From the NCBI RefSeq assembly GCF_019264445.1, contig NZ_JAHVAB010000065.1:39977-103976 (forward strand): a stretch of DNA of 64,000 nt. Direction: 5' to 3'. The notes below the pieces were generated by a model, which searched no databases, was not told where the DNA came from, and was given only the letters and a program-made list of their open reading frames with translations. Within the stretch, counting starts at the first letter, position 1. Every line of letters starts with the position of its first letter. Origin of the DNA: Hydrogenophaga sp. (lineage in GTDB: Bacteria; Pseudomonadota; Gammaproteobacteria; Burkholderiales; Burkholderiaceae_C). A program made the position numbers and the translations under genes. This document shows positions 28,969 through 37,349 of the stretch, in pieces.

Positions 28969-29045
28969 GGGCCGTTAGCTCAGTTGGTTAGAGCAGAGGA
29001 CTCATAATCCTTTGGTCGTTGGTTCAAGTCCAACACGGCCTACCA
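28969..29045 (+). tRNA. tRNA-Met (elongator, anticodon CAT)
   Basis: 77 nt with encoded CCA. Acceptor GGGCCGT/ACGGCCT with one G-T pair, D arm TTAGCTCAGTTGGTTAGAGC, anticodon loop CTCATAA, T loop TTCAAGT. A TACAAT hexamer at 28950 may be its -10 box. Confidence 0.92.
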
Positions 29046-29057
29046 AAAAACTTCTGC

Positions 29058-29063
29058 TATAAT
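29058..29063 (+). promoter_or_regulatory. TATAAT -10-like box before tRNA-Arg
   Basis: Perfect TATAAT ending 10 bases before the tRNA-Arg 5' end, in the short spacer after tRNA-Met. No matching -35 is evident, so cotranscription with tRNA-Met is equally possible. Confidence 0.35.
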
Positions 29064-29073
29064 TCAAGGCTTC

Positions 29074-29150
29074 GCGGCTGTAGCTCAGTTGGATAGAGTA
29101 CTTGGCTACGAACCAAGGGGTCGTGGGTTCAATTCCTGCCAGCCGCACCA
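29074..29150 (+). tRNA. tRNA-Arg (anticodon ACG)
   Basis: 77 nt with encoded CCA: acceptor GCGGCTG/CAGCCGC, anticodon stem CTTGG/CCAAG around CTACGAA (ACG). It is immediately followed by a terminator and a tyrosine integrase, so its 3' half is the likely attachment site of the accessory region to the right. Confidence 0.93.
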
Positions 29151-29168
29151 GAATTTACGTTCTAGAAC

Positions 29169-29204
29169 AACGGGTTAGCTCCACAAGGGCTAGCCCGTTT
29201 TTCT
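29169..29204 (+). terminator. Rho-independent terminator after tRNA-Arg
   Basis: CGGGTTAGC / GCTAGCCCG stem (one G-T pair) with loop TCCACAAGG and TTTTTC tail. It shields the tRNA operon from the convergent integrase gene. Confidence 0.85.
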
Positions 29205-29254
29205 TTGCTGCGGGACTTTTGCGGGACTCGGAATCCCCCTCTGCAACCGATGCC

Positions 29255-30379
29255 CTACACCTGCTTGCTGGCTTTTCGCAACGCATGCTCTGCCTTCAGT
29301 GCCTGGAGGCTCTTGTTCCAGCCATTTGTCGGCTGCGTGATCTTCTCTAGGGCCTCATGGATCTCTCGAATCTGGGCCATTGAGTAGTGGTCCGTGACGG
29401 AGCGATTGCTGTGCCACAGGACGTCCCGCCGGGTCGACTCACTGACGCCGGCCTCACGCAGTCGCATGCCCACAGTATGGCGAAGGTCGTGGACATGCAG
29501 ATCGCCCAGACCAGCCCTTGAGCGCGCTGCTTGCCACGCGCTGTTGTTCATGGCCTTAATTGGTCCCAGTGCACGGTGGCGCCAAGACATCGCAAAAACG
29601 TGGGTAGGGTGATGTCCGCGTGCTTCCTCAATCACGGCCTGAGAAATGCTGTTGCACACCACCAGCTTTGAAGTGCGGCGCCCCTTGACGTTTTCTGGCG
29701 GAGTCTCAAAAACAGAGATGTTGAGCTCCGGCACTGGGATCTCCCAAGCCCATTGGAGATTACAAACCACATCATCTCGCACGCCGCTGTGCAGGGTAAA
29801 CAGCGCCATGTCGTGAAGATGCTTCGGCAACTCTTTCAGTAAAAGCACCTGCTCGTCCCAAGTGATCGGCCGTGGCAGGCGCTGATGACCTGTCAAAGGC
29901 AACATGGTGATCAGGGGGGCAGAGACCAGCCAGGGCTTGCCCGACTCGGAATCGCGCCATGTCCCCGCTGCCAGATTGAGGACTCGGCGCACCGCGCCCA
30001 AGCTCAAATTGATCGTTTTGTGTGAGATCTTTGCCTCGCGTCGAGCATCGATGAAAGGCTGCAGTGTTCCGGAGTGAACTTGCTCAAGCAGAAGGTCGCC
30101 AATGTAGGGCATCACAGCCTTCAGGTGATAGCCAGATGACTCTACTGACGCCATATGCACATTCTCTTCAATGAAGCGCCCAGCAGCTTGGTCGAAGGTG
30201 ATCTGGGGGGTGGCTCCATGGACACGCGTCTGCCGTAGTGCCTCTAGTTCCCGGGTGAGCCACGCTTCTGCGTCTTCATACGATTCAAAGCTTTGGTAAA
30301 GCCGAACGCGCTCGACGAATTTATCGACGACCCAGTTGCCGTTTTGCCGTTTGTAGATGCCGGTTGATTTTTTTCCCAT
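29255..30379 (-). CDS. Tyrosine recombinase/phage-type integrase
   Basis: 374 residues. Catalytic pentad visible: R201 in LHSGVRDDVV, H297-x-x-R300 in VHDLRHTVG, H323 in LWHSNRS, and Y332 in DHYSMAQ. The N-terminal arm-type domain and core-binding domain precede it. The gene ends 104 bp from tRNA-Arg and reads toward it, the usual position for an integrase inserting its element at a tRNA 3' end. The start at 30379 overlaps the upstream small gene by 136 bp, which is unusually long. It looks intact, so excision of the island may still be possible. Confidence 0.9.
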   Translation of the reverse strand: MGKKSTGIYKRQNGNWVVDKFVERVRLYQSFESYEDAEAWLTRELEALRQTRVHGATPQITFDQAAGRFIEENVHMASVESSGYHLKAVMPYIGDLLLEQVHSGTLQPFIDARREAKISHKTINLSLGAVRRVLNLAAGTWRDSESGKPWLVSAPLITMLPLTGHQRLPRPITWDEQVLLLKELPKHLHDMALFTLHSGVRDDVVCNLQWAWEIPVPELNISVFETPPENVKGRRTSKLVVCNSISQAVIEEARGHHPTHVFAMSWRHRALGPIKAMNNSAWQAARSRAGLGDLHVHDLRHTVGMRLREAGVSESTRRDVLWHSNRSVTDHYSMAQIREIHEALEKITQPTNGWNKSLQALKAEHALRKASKQV

Positions 30380-30648
30380 GGTGTTGCACTCGTTTTTTCT
30401 GGTTGCGTCTGCATGTCGTCGGCGCGAGCGAGCTCAGTGCCGGGTGCATTGAACATTTCGTATGCGATCGCCTTCACTTCTTCGCAAAGGAACAGGAGAG
30501 AAGTGCCTTTCTTTGCTGTTCTCAGGCGCGGCCTGATGTGCATGTCGAAGTAGCTTGGCTTGACGCAAAGTGCTTGAATGGCGCCCTGGCGGTTCATGCA
30601 GTACCGATGGAACTCATCGTCGAAGTCGGGCCGTGGTTTTTCTTTCAT
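30244..30648 (-). CDS. Small DNA-binding, excisionase-like protein
   Basis: 134 residues. The N-terminal two thirds (MNRQGAIQALCVKPSYFDMH, then LLFLCEEVKAIAYEMFN) look like the compact winged-helix fold of excisionase/AlpA-type regulators; the rest is low-complexity and polar. GAGAGAA precedes the ATG at 30648. Its 3' end overlaps the integrase start in another frame. A recombination directionality factor is the natural guess from position; direct evidence is lacking. Confidence 0.55.
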   Translation of the reverse strand: MKEKPRPDFDDEFHRYCMNRQGAIQALCVKPSYFDMHIRPRLRTAKKGTSLLFLCEEVKAIAYEMFNAPGTELARADDMQTQPEKTSATPWEKNQPASTNGKTATGSSINSSSAFGFTKALNRMKTQKRGSPGN

Positions 30649-31183
30649 GTGTAGTTCTCTCTGATCAAGATTGCATAGGTCAGTCACTTGTCAAGAGCAC
30701 GGCAGTACGCAAGCGCCTCAGTGAGGCAAAGCCGAGCCTGGGCACAGACAACTTGCCCAAGTGATGAAAAAGGAAAAAATGAGAAACCCGCCTTGCGAGG
30801 AGCGGGACAGGAAAAAGCCGTGTGGCCTGCGCAGAAGGCGGCCGGTGCGGAGCTGGCGCATAAATGGCCGCTAGCTCGCGATGATTGAAGGATTTCGCCT
30901 TCACGCATTTGCGTGCGCCGACCCAGGTATCTAGGTCAGATCAGAATCAATCAGACGACATGACCAGTCTTTTCATTCGAGACTTGTCGCAACGCTGATC
31001 TGGGTGGAGCTCACTCATAAAAATCAGTGAACTCAAGTTGAAGGAAGGCATGTGCCTTCACGTACTGTCGTACGGTGACTAGAAATGTATTGGGCTGACC
31101 GAACCTGGTCAATCGATCACGACCAGTCCTGCGCGCTGGCCCTTGTCAGTGCTCGCACGCCTGCCCCAACTGTCCATCGCGTT
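30649..31183. other. Non-coding stretch inside the mobile zone
   Basis: About 530 bp without a convincing gene. Contains small inverted repeats (GAAGGCA-TG-TGCCTTC and CGTAC-TGTC-GTACG near 31046-31075), which could be operators or partition sites of the plasmid-like genes beside it. No conserved protein text in any frame. Confidence 0.4.
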
Positions 31184-31372
31184 TCACGCTGGCCCGCGTC
31201 TCATGGTTTCGGCGACAACGCCATTGCGTGTGGCCCAGGCAAGCGACAGGACGTGTTTTGCCGTGAAACGGCTGGCGTGAGTCTTCCGAGGAGTGCCGTC
31301 CGCAATACTCAAAACGACGACCCTGACCCTCAGAGCTTCACCTGGTTTCTCTGATCGTTTTCGTTGCACCAT
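31184..31372 (-). CDS. Small hypothetical protein following the ParM-like fragment
   Basis: 62 residues, basic at the N-terminus (MVQRKRSEKPGEALRVRVVV). The ATG is preceded by GAGGGAG at good spacing and starts 15 bp after the ParM-like stop, as a ParR/StbB-type partner would. It is shorter than typical partners and I recognise no domain, so it may be a truncated remnant. Confidence 0.4.
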   Translation of the reverse strand: MVQRKRSEKPGEALRVRVVVLSIADGTPRKTHASRFTAKHVLSLAWATRNGVVAETMRRGPA

Positions 31373-31387
31373 GATGTGCTCCCTCGA

Positions 31388-31620
31388 TCAACGGTTTGCG
31401 GAGGCTTCGTTCGCTGAGTAGTCGGCCACTACTTGGAAACCGCGCACGTTGGAGAAGGTTGAGCCACCATCCATCCTCAGGCGTCGGCGCAGCTCAGGCG
31501 CATGTGCGCGGAGAAACTCAAAGAACACCGCGCCACCGCCGCCACATACCAAGATGTTGTCGAAGTCGTTCAAGGCGCCTGCCGTGTTGAGCATCGCCTC
31601 ATACCAGGCACTGGAGGCGA
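31388..31620 (-). pseudogene. C-terminal fragment of a ParM/StbA-like actin-family partition protein
   Basis: The minus frame reads YEAMLNTAGALNDFDNILVC followed by GGGGAVFFEFLRAHAP and FQVVADYSAN, which is the phosphate-2/adenosine region and C-terminus of plasmid ParM-like ATPases. Everything upstream of about 31620 is replaced by an integrase fragment on the other strand, so about three quarters of the gene is missing. It indicates that plasmid or ICE DNA was joined here. Confidence 0.6.
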
Positions 31621-32576
31621 AAGGTGTCGAAAAATCCGCCGTGACGCGTGCGCAAGTGACCCACGGCAGCAAGAGCTGGAAGGCTGCCGGGGTGGATGCC
31701 CACGCGATCATTGAAGTCGTCGCGGTCGAAAATCCTCAGGAGGCACTCCTGTTCGAGCTCGAGTTGCACTTCGGCTTGCGTGTCAAAGAGGCGCTGAGCT
31801 TTCGCCCACGTGAGGCCGAGCGCGGTGAAGGCATTGCGATCAAACTGGGCACGAAGGGTGGTTTGGGTCGCTTTGTGCCCTTCATGAAGGATCCTGTGAA
31901 GCAGGCCAAACAGCGCGATGTTCTTGAGCGCGCGCGCGCCTGGGCTGACGAGCACAACAACAAGGGTGAGATGGGCTACCCGCGCCTGACGATGGAAGAG
32001 GCGCGGACCAAGTATTACCACGTGCTGCGCAAGTACGGTATCAACAAGAAAGCCATGGGTGTTGCGAGTCACGGTCTGCGTCACCAGTTTGCCGCCGACA
32101 TGTTCGAGGACATCACTGGCCACCGTCCGCCGGCTGAGGGTGAGCAGTCGCCAGCGTGGTTCAAACAGAACCGTGAACTGGTCGACCATGCCTACAAGAA
32201 GGTGTCAGAAGCTCTGGGCCACTGGCGCAAGGACATTTCCACGGCGTATCTCAGCTCGGTGTCGATGATGAGCAAGTTGCAACAACAGCGCATCGAGAAG
32301 CTGATCGAGATAGTTCAGAACACGCCCGGCGTCGCCCCAGGGTTGTTGGAACTGGGTGTGAAGCGTGCGTGGTTGACGGGACGTGCCGCATTGGGGATTG
32401 AAATGCCACACAACGAGCGCTTCGTTCTTACCGTGGGCCTTGAGGAGGGCGTCAAGTGGGATGTGCTCCATGGTGTCCACGCGCTGCTTCAAAAGTTGCT
32501 TCCTGGCCGCGTGATGGTCACTCCCCTGCTCGGTGGCGTGCAGCCGGATGACGGCGTAGAGGTTTTCCTCTGCTGA
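31620..32576 (+). pseudogene. Integrase catalytic domain lacking its N-terminus
   Basis: About 318 residues from KGVEKSAVTRAQ to the stop. Box I Arg in FGLRVKEALSF, HGLRHQFAAD, then LGHWRKDISTAYL with the His and nucleophilic Tyr, so the catalytic half is intact; the C-terminus is extended. The frame continues upstream to 31449, but that part is antisense to the ParM-like fragment and is not homologous to integrases. The core-binding domain is therefore lost at a junction near 31620. Expression would need a chance start. Confidence 0.65.
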
Positions 32577-32666
32577 GGAAGACGGGTGGGTGCAGACCTG
32601 CCCCAAATGCACATACGCGAGGCCAGGTTGCCCTGACCCAGCCGATTTTCCCAGCAGGCTGGGTCG

Positions 32667-33149
32667 TCAGGCCACCCGCTGTTCAATGAACGTCAAGGCT
32701 TCGCGCTTGCCCATTGCAATCTTCTTCAAGATGTCGGGAACACGTGAAGTCCTCGGAACAGCGCCGCCAGACTCCCACTTCCAGATCGACAAGGAAGAGG
32801 CCCCTAGCAGTTGGCCCATTTGTTCCTGTGTGAGGCCGAGTCGGGCGCGTTGGGCTTTCAGCCGCTCCGCAGTGAACGTCACTTTACGGCCTGGTTTTCC
32901 CCGGGGTGTATCGGGAGTGGGTTTGGCCGTCGGCGAAGGTTTTGCCAAGGAGCCAGAGGAAGAGGGCGCCGCGCGCAACTTCTCCAGTTTTTTCAAACTC
33001 GACTGAAGCGACTTGACTTCCTTCTTCAAGGCCGAGATGTCGGAACGCTGGGTCGCGCCGAGCTTGCGCAGCGCCGTGATCTCCTCGCGCAGTTCCTTAC
33101 GGGCCACGCGGGAGATCTCTTTTTTGAGGGTTTCGGCAAAGGTGGTCAT
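32667..33149 (-). CDS. XRE-family helix-turn-helix regulator with coiled-coil N-terminus
   Basis: 160 residues: charged coiled coil (residues 1-65: LKKEISRVARKELREEITAL), a Pro/Ser linker, then a basic stretch and an XRE HTH (LKAQRARLGLTQEQMGQLLG, then SIWKWESGGAVPR). Probably a local repressor. The start at 33149 is used because the frame upstream has no homology. No obvious toxin partner next to it. Confidence 0.78.
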   Translation of the reverse strand: MTTFAETLKKEISRVARKELREEITALRKLGATQRSDISALKKEVKSLQSSLKKLEKLRAAPSSSGSLAKPSPTAKPTPDTPRGKPGRKVTFTAERLKAQRARLGLTQEQMGQLLGASSLSIWKWESGGAVPRTSRVPDILKKIAMGKREALTFIEQRVA

Positions 33150-33325
33150 GCCCGCATCGTACGACAGCGCCTGCGGCGCATCCCATACATGTATGAAGAC
33201 TGGAGCATTTTTCTGTTTGGCGAGTCGGTATTGATAATGGGTATTTTCAACACCATTTCTTTGGGCTCTTTGATTCCGCACCGCGGCCGCATTCGAGATG
33301 CGTGTCGCTATTCGACCGACCGGGG

Positions 33326-33867
33326 TTATGTGCGAGCGGCAGCGTTGGCCCGAGCTTGCACCTGGGCGCAGGCCTGTATCAGTTGATCGAAGGGCAGGGC
33401 ATCACCCACCATGACCTCGTCCTCCAACATCTTCGCGTAGTCGGCAGTGTGTCGTGCTCCGCGCCTCCGATTTCCAGCGTTGCCCCAAGTCGCTCGCGCT
33501 CAAGCGCCGATTGCAGATGTGGCTGTACGGTAGATCCAATCCAGCCGGGGAGCCGATCCCTGACGGCCTTGCTCCATTTACTGGCCTGGCTGCGGCTCGC
33601 TGGGAGAAAGTACTCGTCACCTGTGAGGTCCGCAATCAGTTTGCGGATGTCGTAGGTGAGGTCAATGTCCTCGGAGAACCGATCGATGATCTTGTACGCC
33701 TTGGAGAGCGATGTGCCACCCTTGAAGGTGAGGTCGGCTGCAAACGGTGATTCAAACAAGGCGCTGAGCGTCCAGACGACCCACAGGTCCTTCTCCAACA
33801 GATGGGCAGGCCTTCCTGTCTTCGCCCGGGCCTGCTCCAGAACTTCGTTCTGGTCCTCCTTGCTCAA
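33326..33867 (-). pseudogene. AbiEii-type nucleotidyltransferase toxin, frameshifted and internally shortened
   Basis: N-terminal half is clear: LSKEDQNEVLEQARAKTGRP, HLLEKDLWVVWTL, FKGGTSLSKAY and DRFSEDIDLTYD (the GGTSL and DxD nucleotidyltransferase signature). After GGAEHDTL the frame breaks; a second frame continues DYAKMLEDEVMVGD and DQLIQACAQVQARANAA to a stop at 33326. The product is about half the usual ~300 residues, so a central part is missing too. The natural start is gone, leaving only a TTG. The AbiEi antitoxin is absent. Confidence 0.7.
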
Positions 33868-33986
33868 GGCGAAGTAGCGCTCACCCGGTTCTCCATTTGA
33901 AGGCGCACGCGCAGTGTCCAGATGTCTTTAGGCTTGAAGGGCGCCGTCTGACCGACGATCTTGCCCTTGTTCCATCCCTCACCCAT
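33864..33986 (-). pseudogene. N-terminal fragment of a tyrosine-type integrase
   Basis: 40 codons from the ATG at 33986: GWNKGKIVGQTAPFKPKDIW then TLRVRLQMENR, the typical beginning of a small Rci-like/IntI-like integrase group. It runs straight into the AbiEii sequence near 33880, with stop at 33864. The rest of the integrase is absent from this locus. Confidence 0.5.
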
Positions 33987-34317
33987 GCTCGCTATGAACC
34001 GTGTCTGCAGCGGACTCCATCATGGTCTCCTATCGAGTGGACGGGCCGCAAAGGTGCGCTTTCCGGAAGCCGGTGTCCACGAGTGACCACGACAGCTGTG
34101 TCAGGTTTTGACCGCTGCCCACCGTCTGCATTCGCGTCAAGCAGTCGCTCGACGGCACAGGAGTGAATGACTGCCCTCAGGAACGGGCGTTCGACCAGCG
34201 TGAGAACGAGCTTCTTGGAGAGCGCAGGATTGGCTTAATGGGGCTCTTCGTGGCTTGCCCCCAGATACAGCGCTGCTGATCTGGGCGCTCAGCTTGCGGC
34301 CAAGCGCCCAGGACACC
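33987..34317. other. Non-coding gap
   Basis: About 330 bp between the integrase fragment and the HU-like gene. No frame shows recognisable protein text and I see no strong repeat or RNA structure. Confidence 0.4.
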
Positions 34318-34668
34318 TTAGAGAGAGGCATCCTTGATCTTCTTTAGGGGGCGGACCTTCACGCGCACGGTGGCGGGCTTGGCTGCGAATTCGCGCTCGA
34401 CCTTGGTGAAGGGGTCGATGCCGCGGCGCTTCTTCTTCGCCGGAATCGCCTGCGCGGTGATCTTGAGCAGACCTGCCAGCGTGAACTCGCCCAGGCCCTT
34501 CTTGCTCATGGAGGCAACGATCGTGGCTTCCAGCGCTGCCAGGAGCGCTTTGGCGGCCTTCGGCTCGACGCCGGCGAGTTCAGCCAGGTGAGCTTGCAGC
34601 GTAGTCTTGTTGAAGGCAGTCTTGATCGGCCTCAGGAGCGCCAGGCTCGCGGCCGGCTTCTTGGCCAC
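34318..34668 (-). CDS. HU-family DNA-binding protein, start uncertain
   Basis: 116 residues from a GTG at 34668. Text FNKTTLQAHLAELAGVEPKA, GLGEFTLAGLLKITAQAIPA and PATVRVKVRPLKKIKDASL is the HU/IHF-like fold with its beta-arm region. Homologues carry a Lys/Ala-rich N-terminal tail; here the frame continues upstream (TKKAAPVAKKTVAAPKAA) but meets TAG before any ATG. The gene may have lost its natural start or use GTG. Chromatin-like protein of the mobile region. Confidence 0.65.
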   Translation of the reverse strand: MAKKPAASLALLRPIKTAFNKTTLQAHLAELAGVEPKAAKALLAALEATIVASMSKKGLGEFTLAGLLKITAQAIPAKKKRRGIDPFTKVEREFAAKPATVRVKVRPLKKIKDASL

Positions 34669-35134
34669 AGCTGCCTTGGGGGCTGCGACGGTCTTTTTCG
34701 CGACGGGTGCGGCCTTCTTTGTCTACTTTCGAGTGATGAAAATGCGCATAGTGCGCAACACGATTGTAAAAACGTTGAGCGACCACGCAAAGTTCAAGGG
34801 CCGTGGAGCCTGATGGCTGGATAGCCCTGAACTTCGCCCAGGGCGACCAGGGTGGAACAGCGGCTACGCAGTCGTTCGTCGCTACGACAACTAGGTAGCT
34901 CGCGTCGTCGCGGGCGCCGTGTCAGCTAGGCTGCCGCATTCTTCCATCTAGGGAAACTGCAACTTTCTCACGGTAGTGGTCATTGCTCCCACATATAGAG
35001 GATATCGCCAGGGCGCCGAACCCCTTAGATTTGACATGGCGCACTGTGGGTGCGGCTTCTCGACTTGCTGTTCTAGCTACGCTGGTGGCACGAGAAGATT
35101 CTGATTTGCTTCAACCCGAAAAAGGAGAACGGAT
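34669..35134. other. Non-coding gap
   Basis: About 460 bp. The first 60 bp encode the in-frame tail remnant of the HU-like gene; the rest shows no gene that I can support. Confidence 0.4.
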
Positions 35135-35257
35135 ATGAGGAGAGGAATTGCTGTGTTCTTGGTGGCATTGGCGACAGTCTCGTTTGCTCATGCACACTCA
35201 GGCGGCACTGATAGGAACGGTTGTCACGCCGGCTCTCAGCCTTATCACTGTCACTAA
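35135..35257 (+). CDS. Tiny secreted YHYH-type protein
   Basis: 40 residues: signal peptide (MRRGIAVFLVALATVSFAHA) and a mature part HSGGTDRNGCHAGSQPYHCH. The HSGGTD-x3-CH ... YHCH text matches small YHYH-domain proteins. It has three clustered His plus two Cys, so metal binding is plausible. AAGGAG is at the right distance before the ATG. Too short for automatic gene finders. Confidence 0.6.
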   Translation: MRRGIAVFLVALATVSFAHAHSGGTDRNGCHAGSQPYHCH

Positions 35258-35599
35258 AGTGCCAAATCGGTGTGAAGGCGCTATAGGTTGCGCTGCCTCC
35301 CGCTATCGGGTGGCGCTTCCGCGGCGTCCTTGCTAACCGGGTCGCGGCTTCAGACTGATTGAGTCATTCAGAGCCGCGGACAGAATCGGCGGCGAACATA
35401 AACATCGGTCAGTGGACGCCGGTGGTTCTGACCGACGACTTCACCCTTGGCTCCAGGCGCTGGACCGCGGATCAAACAGCGTACCGGCACGAGCGAACGC
35501 TCCAGTCGATGGATATGATTCCTGTAGCGGCAGGAACCTGAAGACCCAGGACATGGGCATCTGACCCGTGATTCGTCGCGGGCAAGCAAGGGAGGACCA
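35258..35599. other. Non-coding gap
   Basis: About 340 bp upstream of the GTG-started gene at 35600. A 60-codon frame (35359-35541) exists, but it has a TTG start, no ribosome site and no recognised domain. Nothing else seen. Confidence 0.35.
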
Positions 35600-36559
35600 G
35601 TGGCAACACAAACGGACAAGTACGCAGCCGGCGAGCAGGGGCTCGGCTACGTCTATCAGATTCGCTTTGCGCTCGCGCATCTGATGAAGCAGGACGAGAG
35701 CCAAGCACTGCTCATCGAGGCCGACGACGACGTCGAACTGCGCGACGTCGACGGCAAGAAAACGCTGATATCGCTGAAGCACAAGCAGGTCGGTGAGACC
35801 GTGGGCACGCTGTCGACCGACTTCTGGAAGTCCGTCCGCATCTGGCTCGACCGGTACATCCGGGACGGCAACCTCGCCTGCGACCACTCGTACTGCATGG
35901 CGACGACGGCGCGCGTCGGTCCCACTTCGCTGCTTCGGTATTTCCTCGACGGTGCCGATGCCAAGCCAGCGGGCTTCGCCATCCAGCTCGTCACCGAACT
36001 CAAGGGCTCGAAGGCCGCGCTGAGTGCGCAGATTGAGACCACGTTCAGCTCCCTGACCGCGACCCAACAGGACGACTTTCTGGCCCGCATCGTGATTGCC
36101 GACAGTTCGCTGCGCATCAAGGAGCTCGACACCGCCTTCGCCCCGCTCCTGCGGTCGGTAGCAGCGAAGTTCCGCATTGATGTCCGCGAACGCATGGAAG
36201 GGTGGTGGCTCAGGGAAGCCATCGAGCTCATCCAGGGTGAGCGCAAGCCCATCACCGGCGCTGAGGTCTGGGCGAAGTTTGCGCAGGTCAACAGCGAGTA
36301 CTACGACGAGCGCCTGCCAATAACCTTCGACGACGCTTACCCTGATGAGGAAATCGACGCGATGAAGGACACCCGGCAGTTCGTCGAGCAGCTGCGGGCG
36401 ATTGGCATGTCCAGCGACAGCCTGGAGATGGCAATTCTGGACTTCTACCGCGCGTTTGCCCAACGTGCGCACTGGACCCGAGTCAACGCTCTCGTTGGCG
36501 GCGAGATTCGGAAGTTCGAGCTGCGCATGGTCGAAGAATGGAAGCGCGCCAGAGGCTGA
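35600..36559 (+). CDS. Orphan protein resembling ABC-three-component (ABC-3C) effector/dsDNA nuclease N-terminal type
   Basis: 319 residues starting at GTG 35600 with GGGAGG just upstream. The N-terminus GEQGLGYVYQIRFALAHLM, then LIEADDDVEL and LISLKHK, resembles the Cap4-like/ABC-3C nuclease module in which an acidic residue and a [QS]-L-K-x-K strand form the active site; the remaining ~220 residues are helical, as in ABC-3C C-terminal domains. The usual ATPase and middle-component genes are absent. It could be a stranded anti-phage component. The assignment rests on remembered family patterns. Confidence 0.45.
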   Translation: MATQTDKYAAGEQGLGYVYQIRFALAHLMKQDESQALLIEADDDVELRDVDGKKTLISLKHKQVGETVGTLSTDFWKSVRIWLDRYIRDGNLACDHSYCMATTARVGPTSLLRYFLDGADAKPAGFAIQLVTELKGSKAALSAQIETTFSSLTATQQDDFLARIVIADSSLRIKELDTAFAPLLRSVAAKFRIDVRERMEGWWLREAIELIQGERKPITGAEVWAKFAQVNSEYYDERLPITFDDAYPDEEIDAMKDTRQFVEQLRAIGMSSDSLEMAILDFYRAFAQRAHWTRVNALVGGEIRKFELRMVEEWKRARG

Positions 36560-36680
36560 CGGTTAAGCAGCCGATAGCGTCAATAAGAACATGCCAACCT
36601 AAGGACGGCAAATAGCTGCACCGCTGCCCTAAATCGATGAAGTCGAGAACTGCAGCGAAGCGTCGGCTCATGCCCTTGAC

Positions 36681-36706
36681 GTATCGAAAACACATGTTAT
36701 CGATAC
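36681..36706. repeat. Perfect inverted repeat GTATCGA-N12-TCGATAC
   Basis: 7-bp arms (36681-36687 and 36700-36706) separated by 12 bases, 55 bp before the truncated recombinase start. The size and position fit the core crossover site of a Xer-like recombinase or an operator. Confidence 0.4.
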
Positions 36707-36760
36707 AGGGACCCCCAGAATTTTCTGCACCGTGCAGGGAAGGGGAGACACCCACCATCG

Positions 36761-37335
36761 ATGCTTTCTCGCGAAAAACTCTTCGACCCCAGCCCCGCAC
36801 GGACTTCCTCCCACGTCCACAACCTCCCCTGCGGCCCCGTGTTCGACACAGAACGCGACAGCGCAGCCAGCCGCTTCGCACAACTGGGCCTCATGGCCAT
36901 CGAGACCCAGTGGCTCGCCAACTTTTCCAGCGTCTGCACCCGGCGCGCCTACGCGGCCGACGTGCGGGACTTCGCCATGTTCTCAGGGCTGCAAACCCAG
37001 TCCGAGTTGCTTCAGGTCGCGCGATCCCATGTGCTGGCCTGGCGCCACCACCTGCAGGCCCAGGGCCTGTCGCCGAGCACCCAACGTCGAAAGCTCGCAG
37101 CCCTGTCCTCGCTGCTGGAGCATCTGGTCGATGAGCAGCTCATCTCCACGAACCCGGCACGCGGCGTGCGCAGGCCGCGCCTGGAGAGCCACGAGGGAAA
37201 GACGCCAGCTCTATCTTTGGCGCAAGCCCAGGCTTTGCTGGAGGCGCCTGATGCGCACACGCTCAAGGGCGTGCGAGACCGTGCGATCCTGGCCGTCATG
37301 CTGTTGGGCGGTTTGCGCCGCGAGGAGGTCGTGAT
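36761..37335 (+). pseudogene. Tyrosine recombinase (XerC/D-like) truncated by IS debris
   Basis: N-terminal SAM-like core-binding domain (TRRAYAADVRDFAMFSG; GLSPSTQRRKLAALSSLLEH) and the start of the catalytic domain (VRDRAILAVMLLGGLRREEV, containing the first catalytic Arg). The frame then runs into IS-related sequence and stops at 37354, so the HxxR, H and Y motifs are lost. Not functional as read. Confidence 0.75.
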
Positions 37336-37349
37336 GGGATGTAGCGGAG

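Noticed and set aside
31085..31354. 89-codon plus-strand frame
   Set aside because: No ribosome site, no family text; the opposite strand has a better small gene.
35359..35541. 60-codon plus-strand frame upstream of the ABC-3C-like gene
   Set aside because: TTG start without a ribosome site and no recognisable domain.
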